64,000 bases of DNA, from the NCBI RefSeq assembly GCF_030269545.1, contig NZ_BSTN01000018.1:1-64000 (forward strand), read 5' to 3'. The translations under genes were made by a program, and so were the position numbers. The notes beneath the pieces were generated by a model that was not told where the DNA came from, ran no database searches, and saw only the letters and a program-made list of their open reading frames with translations. Of the stretch, positions 21,937 to 30,669 are shown one piece after another; position 1 is the first letter of the stretch, and each line of letters begins with the position of its first letter. The stretch is from Actinomadura sp. NBRC 104425 (GTDB taxonomy: Bacteria > Actinomycetota > Actinomycetes > Streptosporangiales > Streptosporangiaceae).

Positions 21937-23157
21937 TCAGATCACGCCGTGCCGGGGCGGCGGCGTTCCGTTGAGCAGGTGCCGGCCGATGTGCTGGATC
22001 TTCCAGCGCACCGGGTCGTGCAGGGTGTGGGTGCGGGCGTTGCGCCAGTGCCGGTGCAGGTTCAGCCCGTCCAGGCTGGAGCGGGTGCCCGACACCTCGA
22101 ACAGCGCGTTGGTGATCTCGATGGCGGCGCGGTCGGCGGCCGTCTTGGCGACGGCGACGGCGATGGACGCCTCGGCGGCCGTCTCGTCGGTGAGGTCGTG
22201 CCGGGCCTTCTCCACCGCGCGTCCCGCCTCGGCCAGCAGCGCCCGCGCCGAGCGTTCGACGACGGCCAGCTCGCCGAACCGCTGGATGAGCAGCGGCTCT
22301 TCGGCGGCGGTGTCGTAGCCGCTCTCGAACCACGGGCGGGCCTTGGTCCGCACGAACTCGGCGGCCTCGCGCAGCGCGCCCCCGGCGATGCCGGTGTCGA
22401 TGGCCGTGTGCAGCAGCTGCGCGTAGGCGCCGTGCACCTGCGGGCCGGTGAATGTCAGGTGGTGCGGGACGACGCGTTCGGCAGGGACGCGCACGTCGTT
22501 GAGCCGCACGGTGCCGCTGGCGGTGGTGCGCTGCCCCATGCCGGACCAGTCGTCCACGATCTCCAGCCCGGGGGCGTCCCTGGGCACGTAGGCGACGTGC
22601 AGCCGGTCGCCCTCGCCGGGGACCTCCAGCTGGGCGAGCACCGGCACCCAGTGGGCGAACAGCGCGCCCGTGCAGTAGAACTTCTCGCCGGTCAGGACGT
22701 AGCCGCCGTCGCGGTGCGGGCGCAGACGGGTGCGGTAGTCCTGGACGTGCTTGGTGTGCGCCTCGGACTGGGCGTTGCCGAACCGCTTGCCCGCCAGCGC
22801 CTCGGCGAAGAAGAACTTGCGCTGCTCGGCGTCGCCCTGCTGGGCCAGCACCCGCAGGTACACCACGTGGCTCTGCGGGATCTGCGCGATGCTGGGATCG
22901 GCCTCGGCCAGCAGCCGGTACACCTCGGCGAGCGTGTCGGCGCGCACGTCCGCGCCGCCGTGCTCGCGCGGCACGGTGATCGCCAGCAGGCCGCTGCGGG
23001 ACAGCTCGTCCAGCTCGGTGTGCGGCAGGATCCGCCGGGCATCGCGTTCGGCCGCGCCGGCGGCGAAGCCGGCGGCCAGCCGCGCGGCGGTCTCCACGGC
23101 CTCCTCGTCGGATTGGATGATGTGCGCGTGCTCGTGGTCGTGGTCGGCCATGGTCAT
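21937..23157 (-). CDS. SfnB-like acyl-CoA-dehydrogenase-fold flavoprotein
   Basis: The 406-residue protein belongs to the sulfur-acquisition branch of the acyl-CoA dehydrogenase fold. Visible segments are LLAITVPREHGGADVRADTLAEVYRLLAEADPSIAQI, the flavin region GEKFYCTGALFAHWVPV and the C-terminal NLHRHWRNARTHTLHDPVRWK shared with DszC. It begins with a His/Asp-rich leader (MADHDHEHAH). It closely parallels the operon's first gene (28950-30158). It may be an FMNH2-dependent monooxygenase and not a CoA dehydrogenase. It overlaps the DszA-like gene by four bases. Confidence 0.87.
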   Translation of the reverse strand: MTMADHDHEHAHIIQSDEEAVETAARLAAGFAAGAAERDARRILPHTELDELSRSGLLAITVPREHGGADVRADTLAEVYRLLAEADPSIAQIPQSHVVYLRVLAQQGDAEQRKFFFAEALAGKRFGNAQSEAHTKHVQDYRTRLRPHRDGGYVLTGEKFYCTGALFAHWVPVLAQLEVPGEGDRLHVAYVPRDAPGLEIVDDWSGMGQRTTASGTVRLNDVRVPAERVVPHHLTFTGPQVHGAYAQLLHTAIDTGIAGGALREAAEFVRTKARPWFESGYDTAAEEPLLIQRFGELAVVERSARALLAEAGRAVEKARHDLTDETAAEASIAVAVAKTAADRAAIEITNALFEVSGTRSSLDGLNLHRHWRNARTHTLHDPVRWKIQHIGRHLLNGTPPPRHGVI

Positions 23158-24581
23158 CCCACCTTTTCCACGGGGCGGGCGGCATCGGGTGCGGTGGCGG
23201 TGCGGCGGTGCCGGGCCCCGGGGTGGTCGTCGCGCAGGCGGACCTGGCCGGGGCCGAGCAGGTTCTCGCGCAGGGTCGCCGACTCGTAGTCCGCCGGCAC
23301 CCGGCCCCGGCGCCGCAGCTCGGGGACGACGAGGTCGACGAAGTCGGCGAAGGTGCCGGGCGTGACGGCGTAGGCGAGGTTGAACCCGTCGATGCCGGTC
23401 TCGTCCACCCACGACTCCAGCTCGTCGGCCACGGTGGACGGGGAGCCCGCCACGACCGGGCCGATCCCGCCGATCGCCAGGTAGCGGCCGATGTCGCGGG
23501 GCGTCCAGCGGTGCTCCGGGTCGATCGTGGTGAAGATCTCCAGCGCGGACTGGACGGCGTCGGTGCGCACGTATTCGAGCGGCTCGTCGGGGTCGTACTT
23601 AGACAGGTCCAGGCCGCTCCACCCGCCGTACAGCGCCATCGCGCCCTCGTGGGAGGAGTAGCGCAGGTAGTCGTCGTGCTTGGCGCGGGCCTCGGCATCG
23701 GTGGGCGCGGTGATCGCGGTGAACAGGATGAAGATCTTCAGGCTGTCGGGGTCGCGGCCGGCGCGGGCGGCGCGGGCGCGGATGTCGGCGACGCGCCCCC
23801 GCAGCCCCTCCTTGGTGACCGCGTTGATGAACACGCCCTCGGCGTGCCGCGCGGCGAACGCCCGGCCCGGCGTGGACGCGCCCGCCTGGTAGATCACGGG
23901 GGTGCGCTGCGGCGACGGTTCGCTGAGGAACACCCCGGGCACCTCGAAGTGCCGGCCCTTGTGCGCGATCTCGTGCACCTTGGCGGGGTCGGTGAACACG
24001 CCCCGGCGCGCGTCCCGGACGACGGCGTCGTCCTCCCAGGACCCCTCCCACAGCTTGTAGCAGACCTCGAGGAACTCCTCGGCGACCTCGTACCGGTCGT
24101 CGTGGTCGCGCTGGCGCCGCATGCCCAGGTTGCGGGCGGCGCTGTCGAGGTAGGACGTGACGACGTTCCAGGCGATCCGGCCCTTGGTCAGGTGGTCCAG
24201 CGTGGTGAACTTGCGGGCCAGGTTGTAGGGCTGCTCGTAGGTGAGGGACACCGTCACGCCGAAGCCGAGGTGCCGGGTGGCCGCCGCCATCGCCGACACC
24301 ACCAGCAGCGGGTCGTTCAGCGGGATCTGCGTCGCCTGCCGCACGGCCGGGTCGCGCGAGCCGGTGTAGACGTCGTACACGCCGAGCACGTCGGCCAGGA
24401 AGAGCGAGTCGAACCGCCCCCGCTCCAGCAGGCGCGCCAGGTCGATCCAGTAGTCCAGATCGGTGTACCGGTACGCCTGGTCGTCGGGATGCCGCCACAG
24501 CCCGGGGGCCTGGTGGCCGACGCAGCTCATGTCGAAGGCGTTGAGGAAGATCCGTTTCTTCCGTTCCGGGACGGGCGTCAT
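23154..24581 (-). CDS. NtaA/SnaA/DszA-family FMNH2-dependent monooxygenase
   Basis: The 475-residue protein is of the luciferase-like group that includes DszA (sulfone monooxygenase) and nitrilotriacetate monooxygenase. Family stretches are GLWRHPDD, LARLLERGRFDSLFLADVLGVYD, FGVTVSLTYEQPYNLARKF, LTKGRIAWNVVTSYLDSAARN, HDDRYEVAEEFLEVCYKLW and PVIYQAGASTPGRAFAARHAE. ATG 24581 is preferred to the TTG at 24587 because AGGAG lies six bases upstream. Operon context favours a C-S cleaving role on a sulfone or similar compound. Confidence 0.9.
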   Translation of the reverse strand: MTPVPERKKRIFLNAFDMSCVGHQAPGLWRHPDDQAYRYTDLDYWIDLARLLERGRFDSLFLADVLGVYDVYTGSRDPAVRQATQIPLNDPLLVVSAMAAATRHLGFGVTVSLTYEQPYNLARKFTTLDHLTKGRIAWNVVTSYLDSAARNLGMRRQRDHDDRYEVAEEFLEVCYKLWEGSWEDDAVVRDARRGVFTDPAKVHEIAHKGRHFEVPGVFLSEPSPQRTPVIYQAGASTPGRAFAARHAEGVFINAVTKEGLRGRVADIRARAARAGRDPDSLKIFILFTAITAPTDAEARAKHDDYLRYSSHEGAMALYGGWSGLDLSKYDPDEPLEYVRTDAVQSALEIFTTIDPEHRWTPRDIGRYLAIGGIGPVVAGSPSTVADELESWVDETGIDGFNLAYAVTPGTFADFVDLVVPELRRRGRVPADYESATLRENLLGPGQVRLRDDHPGARHRRTATAPDAARPVEKVG

Positions 24582-24606
24582 GCGCAACTCCTTTGCTGAG
24601 AACGGG

Positions 24607-25410
24607 TCATTTCACGGCACCCGCGGACAGGCCCGCCACCAGGCGCCGCTGGGCCAGCAGCGCCAGCACGTACACCGGGGCCACGCCGACGATCGAGGCG
24701 ACCGCCTGCTGGCCGAACTGGATGTTCCGGTCGCCCTGGAACCGCGACAGCGCGACGGGCAGCGTCTGCACCGAGGTCTCCTGGGCGAAGCTCAGCGCGA
24801 ACAGCAGCTCGTTGTAGCCCAGGAAGAAGCAGATCAGCCCGGACGCGACGATGCCCGGCGCGGCCAGCGGGACGACCACGTGCCGCAGCGCGCCCCAGCT
24901 GCCCAGGCCGTCCAGCCACGCCGCCTCCTCCACCTCGCGCGGCACCCGGCGGACGAACCCGTCCAGCAGCCACACCGCGACCGGCACGTTCGCCAGCCCG
25001 GTGACCAGCGCCAGCCCGGTGAGGGTGTTGCCGAGCCCGGCGGTGCGCAGCAGGTAGAACAGCGGCAGCACGGCCACCACCGGCGGCGCGCAGTACGAGG
25101 CGAGCACCAGCGACAGCAGCCGCTCCCCGCCGCGCCGGGCGCGGGCGGTGTAGTACGCGGCGGGCACCGCGATCACGAGGGTGAGGGCGGCGCCCCCCGC
25201 CGCGACGATCCACGAGTTGGCCAGGTGGCGGGGCAGGTCGATGGACCCGAAGGTGTCGGGCCAGTTCCGCCAGAACAGCGTGCTCGGCAGCAGCCCGCCG
25301 TTCAGCACGTCGTCGCGCGACCGCACCGACAGCGACACGATGTACACCAGCGGCACCGCCATCAGCGCCGCGACCAGCGCCAGCAGCGCCGTGATCCAGC
25401 GGCGGCTCAC
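24607..25410 (-). CDS. ABC transporter permease, CUT1-like (MalG type)
   Basis: The 267-residue protein has six membrane helices and the coupling motif EEAAWLDGLGSWGALRHVVVPLAAPGI (EAA loop). The order binding protein, permease, permease and the family resemblance place it with carbohydrate-uptake type 1 systems and not with the SsuC type normally found beside ssuD. The GTG start overlaps the upstream permease stop (GTGA). No ATPase gene lies in the operon. Confidence 0.9.
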   Translation of the reverse strand: MSRRWITALLALVAALMAVPLVYIVSLSVRSRDDVLNGGLLPSTLFWRNWPDTFGSIDLPRHLANSWIVAAGGAALTLVIAVPAAYYTARARRGGERLLSLVLASYCAPPVVAVLPLFYLLRTAGLGNTLTGLALVTGLANVPVAVWLLDGFVRRVPREVEEAAWLDGLGSWGALRHVVVPLAAPGIVASGLICFFLGYNELLFALSFAQETSVQTLPVALSRFQGDRNIQFGQQAVASIVGVAPVYVLALLAQRRLVAGLSAGAVK

Positions 25411-26339
25411 CGCTCGGCCCTCACGGCCCGCCGCCGCACGGCCGCCACCAGCGTGGCGACCGCCCCGACCACCAGCGAGAACAGCAGCGTCTCGGCGGCG
25501 GCCGTGCCGACCTTGAACGACTCCAGCGCGGTCCGCTGGATCTCGTAGGTGGAGGTGTTGGTGGCGGCGCCGGGGCCTCCGGCCGTCACCACGTACACGA
25601 TGTCGAACACTTTGAACCCGCCGACCAGCCGCAGCAGCAGCACGGCCAGCAGCGCCGGACGCACGTACGGCAGCACCACCGACACCAGCAGCCGCAGCCG
25701 GCCCGCGCCGTCGAGCAGCGCCGCCTCGCGCAGCTCGCCCGGCACGCCCAGCAGCGCCGCGTACACCAGCAGCGCCACGAACGGCGTCCACTGCCAGGTG
25801 TCGATCACGACCAGCGCGAGGAACGCGCCGCGCTCGTCGCCCAGCGGGTTGACCGGGGCCAGCCCGGCCAGGCCGAGCGCCCCGTTGAGCGCGCCGCCCA
25901 CCGGGGCCAGCAGCAGCTTCCACGCGACCCCGACCATGACGGGCGGGGTGACCAGCGGCAGCAGCAGGAACCCGCCGAGCAGGCCGAGCCGGCGGCCGCG
26001 CGCGTGCAGCGCCAGTGCCAGCGCCGTCCCCGCCACCAGCTGGACGGACGCCGCCAGCACCGCGAACACCGTCGAGCGCCACAGCGACCCGGTGAACACG
26101 TCGTTTTCCAGCGCGGCGCGGAAGTTGTCGGTGCCGACCCATTCGCGCAGCGGCTGCGCCAGCGTCGACTCGGTGAGCGCCAGGGCCACCAGGTAGACCA
26201 GCGGGTAGGCGGTGAACACCAGCAGGGCGAGGGTGACCGGCGCGGCCTGCCAGGGGGACACGCCCGACCAGCGGCGGGCGCGGTGCCTTCGCAGCGCACC
26301 CCACCGCACGGCCGGGCGGCCGATCGCGCTGTCAGCCAA
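25407..26339 (-). CDS. ABC transporter permease, CUT1-like (MalF type)
   Basis: The 310-residue protein has six membrane helices after a basic N-terminus. Its coupling motif is REAALLDGAGRLRLLVSVVLPYVRPAL. The segment FKVFDIVYVVTAGGPGAATNTSTYEI is characteristic of MalF/UgpA-type permeases. The TTG start (26339) overlaps the solute-binding-protein stop by eight bases. It pairs with the following permease to form the membrane channel. Confidence 0.9.
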   Translation of the reverse strand: MADSAIGRPAVRWGALRRHRARRWSGVSPWQAAPVTLALLVFTAYPLVYLVALALTESTLAQPLREWVGTDNFRAALENDVFTGSLWRSTVFAVLAASVQLVAGTALALALHARGRRLGLLGGFLLLPLVTPPVMVGVAWKLLLAPVGGALNGALGLAGLAPVNPLGDERGAFLALVVIDTWQWTPFVALLVYAALLGVPGELREAALLDGAGRLRLLVSVVLPYVRPALLAVLLLRLVGGFKVFDIVYVVTAGGPGAATNTSTYEIQRTALESFKVGTAAAETLLFSLVVGAVATLVAAVRRRAVRAER

Positions 26340-27684
26340 GCCGCTTCTCCCAGGCGCTCTGCACCTTCTCCAGGGTCTGCCGCGCCTGCTGCTTGCCCTG
26401 CAGGGCCAGCGCCAGCTCGTCGACCAGCGTCTGCAGCAGCTCGGGCGCCTCGGGGCCGTTCGGCCAGACCAGCGGCTTGCCCGACAGTCCCTCGGCGACG
26501 ACGTCGGCGGCGCGGCCGAACGACTTGCGGAAGACCTGGGAGCTAAGGGTGCTGGTGCGGACGGGGTCCGAGCCGCTGGTCGAGACGGCGATCTGCGCCT
26601 CGTTCTGCTTGCGGCTCGCGGCGAATTTCACGAACGCGGCGGCGGCCTCCTTCTTCTTCGACAGCTTCGACACGCCGAGCGCGAACCCGGCGTCCAGCGA
26701 GGTGTTGTGCGCGGTGTTGGAGCCGCCGATCGGCAGCGTCACCACGTCCCACTTGTCGACGACCTTGGACTGCTTGGGGTCCTGCGCCTTGACCGAGTGG
26801 TCGGTCCAGAACTCCAGCTGGGCGGCCCGTCCGGACAAAAACGCCGGCAGCGCCTGGTCGAAACCGGTCTGCAGCGGGGTCGGCAGGGCGTGCGGGGCGA
26901 CGTCCAGCAGCGATTGCAGCGCCGCCACCGCCTGCTCGGAGGCCAGCGCGGGTCTGCCGTTGTCGTCCAGGAAGCGGCCGCCGAAGCCGACGAGCCGGTT
27001 GGCGAACGTGCAGCCGAGGATGATCGGCACCTGCTGGCCTTCGACGATCACGCCGTAGTGCTCGCCGCGCCCGTCCTTGGTGATCTTCTCGGCGGCGGCG
27101 TTGGAGTCCTCCCAGGTCTTCGGGGCGTCCAGCCTGTACTTCTCGAACAGCTCGGTGTTGTAGAAGAGGATGTGGGTGTCGCCGTCGAACGGCAGGCCCC
27201 ACCGCCGCCCCTGGTACAGGGTGTACGGGTCGTAGATCGACGGCAGCAGGTCGCCGGTGTCGATGTCGGGGTTGGCCTTGATGTAGTCGGTCAGGTCCTC
27301 CAGGACGCCGCCCTCGGCCAGGCTGCCCAGCCCGACGTACCAGTACATGATCACGTCGTACTGCCCCGCGCCGGACTGCGCGTCCAGCATCGCCGTGGCC
27401 AGCAGCTTGTCGTACGGCACCGGGGTGACCTGGATGTCGGCGCCGGTCTCGGCCTTGAACGTCCGCCGCAACACCTCGAACGCCCCGGCGTTGGGCTGGT
27501 TGACCAGCACCTTGAGGGTCTCGCCGGCGAGTTTCGGCTTGGCGGCCGGGTCCAGCGCATCGCCGCCGCCGTCGCCGCCGCAGGCGCCCAGCAGCGGACC
27601 GGCGGCGGCCAGCGCGCCGGCGCCGAGGGCGCCGCGCAGCACGGCGCGCCGGGACAGGAGATGGGGCAGGTGGGCTCGGGACAT
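26332..27684 (-). CDS. Lipoprotein solute-binding protein, family 1
   Basis: The 450-residue protein has a Tat-like signal (SRRAVLRGALGAGALAAAGPLLGAC) ending in a lipobox Cys. After a Gly/Asp linker comes a family 1 (maltose/sn-glycerol-3-phosphate-like) binding fold: ETLKVLVNQPNAGAFEVLRRTF, YDVIMYWYVG, GLPFDGDTHILFYNTELFEKY and KTWEDSNAAAEKI. Such proteins usually bind sugars or glycerol-phosphate compounds, so the ligand may be a sugar-like organosulfur compound. That is inference from context. Confidence 0.92.
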   Translation of the reverse strand: MSRAHLPHLLSRRAVLRGALGAGALAAAGPLLGACGGDGGGDALDPAAKPKLAGETLKVLVNQPNAGAFEVLRRTFKAETGADIQVTPVPYDKLLATAMLDAQSGAGQYDVIMYWYVGLGSLAEGGVLEDLTDYIKANPDIDTGDLLPSIYDPYTLYQGRRWGLPFDGDTHILFYNTELFEKYRLDAPKTWEDSNAAAEKITKDGRGEHYGVIVEGQQVPIILGCTFANRLVGFGGRFLDDNGRPALASEQAVAALQSLLDVAPHALPTPLQTGFDQALPAFLSGRAAQLEFWTDHSVKAQDPKQSKVVDKWDVVTLPIGGSNTAHNTSLDAGFALGVSKLSKKKEAAAAFVKFAASRKQNEAQIAVSTSGSDPVRTSTLSSQVFRKSFGRAADVVAEGLSGKPLVWPNGPEAPELLQTLVDELALALQGKQQARQTLEKVQSAWEKRLG

Positions 27685-27726
27685 CGTGCGTCCGTTCTGC
27701 GGGGTTGGTTCGGTCGGGGGCGTTGA

Positions 27727-28926
27727 TCAGGTGTAGAGGGAGAACTCGGGTACCGCGCCGGTCAGAAAGTGGGCTCCGACCTCGCGCTTCTTGTAGGAGA
27801 CGGGGTCGTGCAGGGTGTGCGTGCGGGCGTTGCGCCAGAACCGGTCCAGGGCCAGCGCCGCCCGGGTCGAGCGGGCGCCCGTCACCTCGAAGATCCGGGA
27901 CGAGACGTTCAGCGACACCTCGGTCGCGGCGACCTTGGCGGCGGCGATCAGCACGGCCAGTTCGCCGCGCCGCCGCTCGGTCAGCGCCTCCCGGTCGGGG
28001 GCGTGCAGCACCTGGTCGATCTCCTCGACCGCCTGGTCGGCCAGCGCCCGGGCCGCCTTCACCCGGGCCAGCAGGTCGCCGTAGAGGGCCAGCACGTAGG
28101 GGTCGTCCACGGCCCGGTCCACGCCGCTGAACAGCCACGGCCGGGTGGTCGTGCGGGTGTAGTCGCGGGCGGCCGCCAGCGCGCCTTCGGCGATACCGAT
28201 GTAGAACTGCACGAACACCAGCTGGATCGCGGGCGTCACCAGCGTCGTCCACGGGGACGGGTCGGCCAGCGACCCGATGACGTCCTCCTCGGGCACCGGG
28301 ACGGCGGAGAACGACACGCTTCCGCTGGCCGACAGCCGCTGCCCGATGTTGTCCCAGTCGTCCGGCCGGTGCACCCCCTCGTGCCGGGGGTCGACGATCA
28401 CGACGAGCGGTTCGCCGGTGTGCGCGTGCACCGCGCCGACGGCGAGGCGGTCGCCCACCCGCGCGCCGGTGGCGAACGTCTTGGTGCCGTTCAGCTCGAA
28501 CCCGCCGTCCTTCGGGGTCAGCGTCAGGTCGGGGTCGCGGGGGTTGAACGCGCCGCCCCACAGCCAGCGCTCCTCGGCGGCCTGCGGCTCGACGCGCTCG
28601 CGCAGCTTCTCCTCGCCGAAGAAGTGCAGGTTCCACGACAGCAGGTAGTGGTAGCCGAGCAGCTGCCCGATGCCGCCGTCGGCCGCGGCGATCTCCCTGG
28701 TCACCTGGTAGGCGGTGCGCCAGGTCTGGCCCCCGCCGCCGCGCTCGGCGGGGATCAGCAGCGTCAGCAGCCCGGCCCGGCGCAGCACCTGCACCTCGGC
28801 GAACGGCGGGCGGCCCGCCCGGTCGCGTTCGGCCGCGTCCTCGGCCAGCTCGGCGGCGGCCGCGCGGGCCCGCGCGAGCCACCCCTCGTGGTCGCGCGGT
28901 GTCGTCTCGGTCTCGATGGTCGTCAC
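27727..28926 (-). CDS. DszC-like flavin monooxygenase (acyl-CoA dehydrogenase fold)
   Basis: The 399-residue protein has N-terminal LLTLLIPAERGGGGQTWRTAYQVTREIAAADGGIGQLLGYHYL, the flavin-site region GTKTFATGARVGDRLAVGAV and C-terminal DRFWRNARTHTLHDPVSYK. This pattern is shared with dibenzothiophene monooxygenase DszC and SfnB. It is the most divergent of the operon's three members of this fold. It starts GTG at 28926. It lies between an SfnB-like gene and the transporter genes, so it likely attacks the imported compound, but the substrate is not readable from sequence. Confidence 0.88.
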   Translation of the reverse strand: MTTIETETTPRDHEGWLARARAAAAELAEDAAERDRAGRPPFAEVQVLRRAGLLTLLIPAERGGGGQTWRTAYQVTREIAAADGGIGQLLGYHYLLSWNLHFFGEEKLRERVEPQAAEERWLWGGAFNPRDPDLTLTPKDGGFELNGTKTFATGARVGDRLAVGAVHAHTGEPLVVIVDPRHEGVHRPDDWDNIGQRLSASGSVSFSAVPVPEEDVIGSLADPSPWTTLVTPAIQLVFVQFYIGIAEGALAAARDYTRTTTRPWLFSGVDRAVDDPYVLALYGDLLARVKAARALADQAVEEIDQVLHAPDREALTERRRGELAVLIAAAKVAATEVSLNVSSRIFEVTGARSTRAALALDRFWRNARTHTLHDPVSYKKREVGAHFLTGAVPEFSLYT

Positions 28927-28949
28927 GTTGGGTCTCCCGGAAACAAAGG

Positions 28950-30158
28950 TCAGACGATGCCGTTGCGCGGCGGGACGGTGCCGTTGAGGGCGTGGTCGCC
29001 GAGGTGCTGCAGCTTCCAGCGGCGCGGGTCGTGCAGGGTGTGGGTGCGGGCGTTCCGCCAGTGCCGGTCGAGGTTGTACCGTTCCAGCGACGCGCGGGCG
29101 CCGACCACGCCCAGCACCTCGCTGGCCACCGTCAGCGCGGCGATGTCGGCCTGCGCCCGCGCCGCCGCGACGGCCAGCGACGCCTCCGCCACCGGGTCGG
29201 GGTCCGTCAGGCTCCCCGTGTCGAGGGCGGGCGCGCCCGCCGGCACCGCGTCCAGGGCCTGCCCGGCGCGCACCAGCAGCGCCTCGGCCGCGCGGACCAG
29301 CAGCGCCAGCTCGCCGAACTTCTGGATCACCAGCGGCTCCTCGGCCAGCCGGTCCACCTTCGCCTCCGGCCAGGGCCGGGCCGACTCGCGGACGAAGGCC
29401 GCCCCCTCCTTCAGCGCTCCCCCGGCGATGCCGACGTCGATCGCGGCGTGCATGTACTGCCCGTAGGCGCCGAACACCTCGGGCCGCTCGAACGTGCGGT
29501 AGTGCGGCACGACCCGGTCGGCGGGGACCCGCACGTCCCGCAGGTGGACGGTGCCGCTGCCCGTGCCGCGCTGCCCGAAGCCGGACCAGTCGTCCACCAC
29601 CTCCAGCCCGGGCGCGCCCGCGGGGACGAACACCGCGTGCACGCGGTTCTGGTCGTCCGTCGCGTACACCGGAATCCAGTCGGCGAACGGAGACCCGGTG
29701 GCATAGGACTTGGTGCCGGTGACGGTGTAGCCGCCGTCCGGCAGCGGTGTCAGCCGGGTGCGGAACTCGAACGCGTCGCGTGCACCGGCCTCGGCCAGCG
29801 CGTTGCCGAACAGCCGGCCCTTGAGCAGTTCGGCGTAGAAGAACTCGCGCTGCTCCTTTGTGCCGTTCTCGGCCAGCACCCGGACGAAGAAGAAGTGGTT
29901 CTGCGGGATCTGCCCGACGCTGGGATCGGCTGCCGCCAGCAGCCGGAACACCTCCCCCAGCGTCACCGCGCCCACCCCGGCGCCGCCGTGCTCGCGCGGC
30001 ACCGTGATACCCAGCAGCCCCGACTCCGCCAGCTCGGCGATCTCGGTCACCGGCGGCGTGCGCTCGGCGTCGCGGCGGGCCGCGCCCACCGCAAGCCGCG
30101 CCGCCAGCCGCCGGGCGACCTCGAGCGCCTCGGCGTCATCACGGATCAGATAGGCCAT
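28950..30158 (-). CDS. SfnB-like flavoprotein, first gene of the sulfur operon
   Basis: The 402-residue protein is a paralogue of 21937-23157: LLGITVPREHGGAGVGAVTLGEVFRLLAAADPSVGQIPQNH, GTKSYATGSPFADWIPV, GFGQRGTGSGTVHLRDVRVPADRVVPHY and the ending NLDRHWRNARTHTLHDPRRWK. GGAGGT stands ten bases before ATG 30158. It opens the leftward operon; the promoter should lie in the 500-base gap upstream, which contains three 12-bp direct repeats. Confidence 0.88.
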   Translation of the reverse strand: MAYLIRDDAEALEVARRLAARLAVGAARRDAERTPPVTEIAELAESGLLGITVPREHGGAGVGAVTLGEVFRLLAAADPSVGQIPQNHFFFVRVLAENGTKEQREFFYAELLKGRLFGNALAEAGARDAFEFRTRLTPLPDGGYTVTGTKSYATGSPFADWIPVYATDDQNRVHAVFVPAGAPGLEVVDDWSGFGQRGTGSGTVHLRDVRVPADRVVPHYRTFERPEVFGAYGQYMHAAIDVGIAGGALKEGAAFVRESARPWPEAKVDRLAEEPLVIQKFGELALLVRAAEALLVRAGQALDAVPAGAPALDTGSLTDPDPVAEASLAVAAARAQADIAALTVASEVLGVVGARASLERYNLDRHWRNARTHTLHDPRRWKLQHLGDHALNGTVPPRNGIV

Positions 30159-30669
30159 GACCGGCCCGACCTCCAGGGGACAATGCGCGCAGGCCGAGAG
30201 GGCATGCGCGTACTTCGGCAGAAAAGGCGATCATCACTGCGGACTCCGGAGGCGTCGTCGCCCGGGCGGTCCGCGGCTCGCAGCGTCTGTCAGTACGTCT
30301 GTCAGTACGTCGGTCAGTACGTCAGAGCGAGTCAGCACTCACAGCGAACAGAGGGCGCTGGCCACGCGGCACAGATCCACGTGCCCACGACTGGTCAAGC
30401 ACATCGTCACCGACACACCACGAGACTAAACGGACATCCCAACTAAGTCAATCAAACATGTAGGAATTATGGGCTTACTTCGCGGGCACCCCGCCACGGC
30501 GACGCGCTGTGGTCCGCCGAACGGGCCCGCCGCCCGGATAGGATGCCGACCGGCCGGACGCCGCCCGCACTACGCGCCCACCGCCACCCGGCCCGAACGA
30601 CGCTCCCGCCGTTGCGTCGAACTCCACCGCCGCGAACTCCACCGCCGCACGAGGAAGGCCATCCAGCCG
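30159..30669. other. Divergent intergenic region of the sulfur operon
   Basis: This 511-base gap separates the leftward sulfur operon from the rightward SGNH gene. It holds a triple 12-bp repeat (30285-30320) and, near the SGNH start, a perfect 15-bp tandem duplication (CGAACTCCACCGCCG at 30618-30632 and 30633-30647). Open frames across it have no convincing product. No obvious sulfur riboswitch fold was recognised. Confidence 0.55.
30285..30320. repeat. Three 12-bp direct repeats upstream of the sulfur operon
   Basis: GTCTGTCAGTAC occurs at 30285-30296 and 30297-30308, and GTCGGTCAGTAC at 30309-30320, in perfect register with one mismatch in the third. They lie 127-162 bases upstream of the first gene's start. 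Regular 12-bp spacing suggests iterated protein binding sites, or slippage. Confidence 0.75.

Noticed and set aside
20197-27684. Assignment of the operon as a sulfoquinovose (sulfo-SMO) pathway
   Set aside because: Flavin reductase, an SsuD-type enzyme and a sugar-type transporter fit, but no sulfoquinovosidase or aldose reductase gene is present, and the SsuD motifs match the plain alkanesulfonate enzyme.
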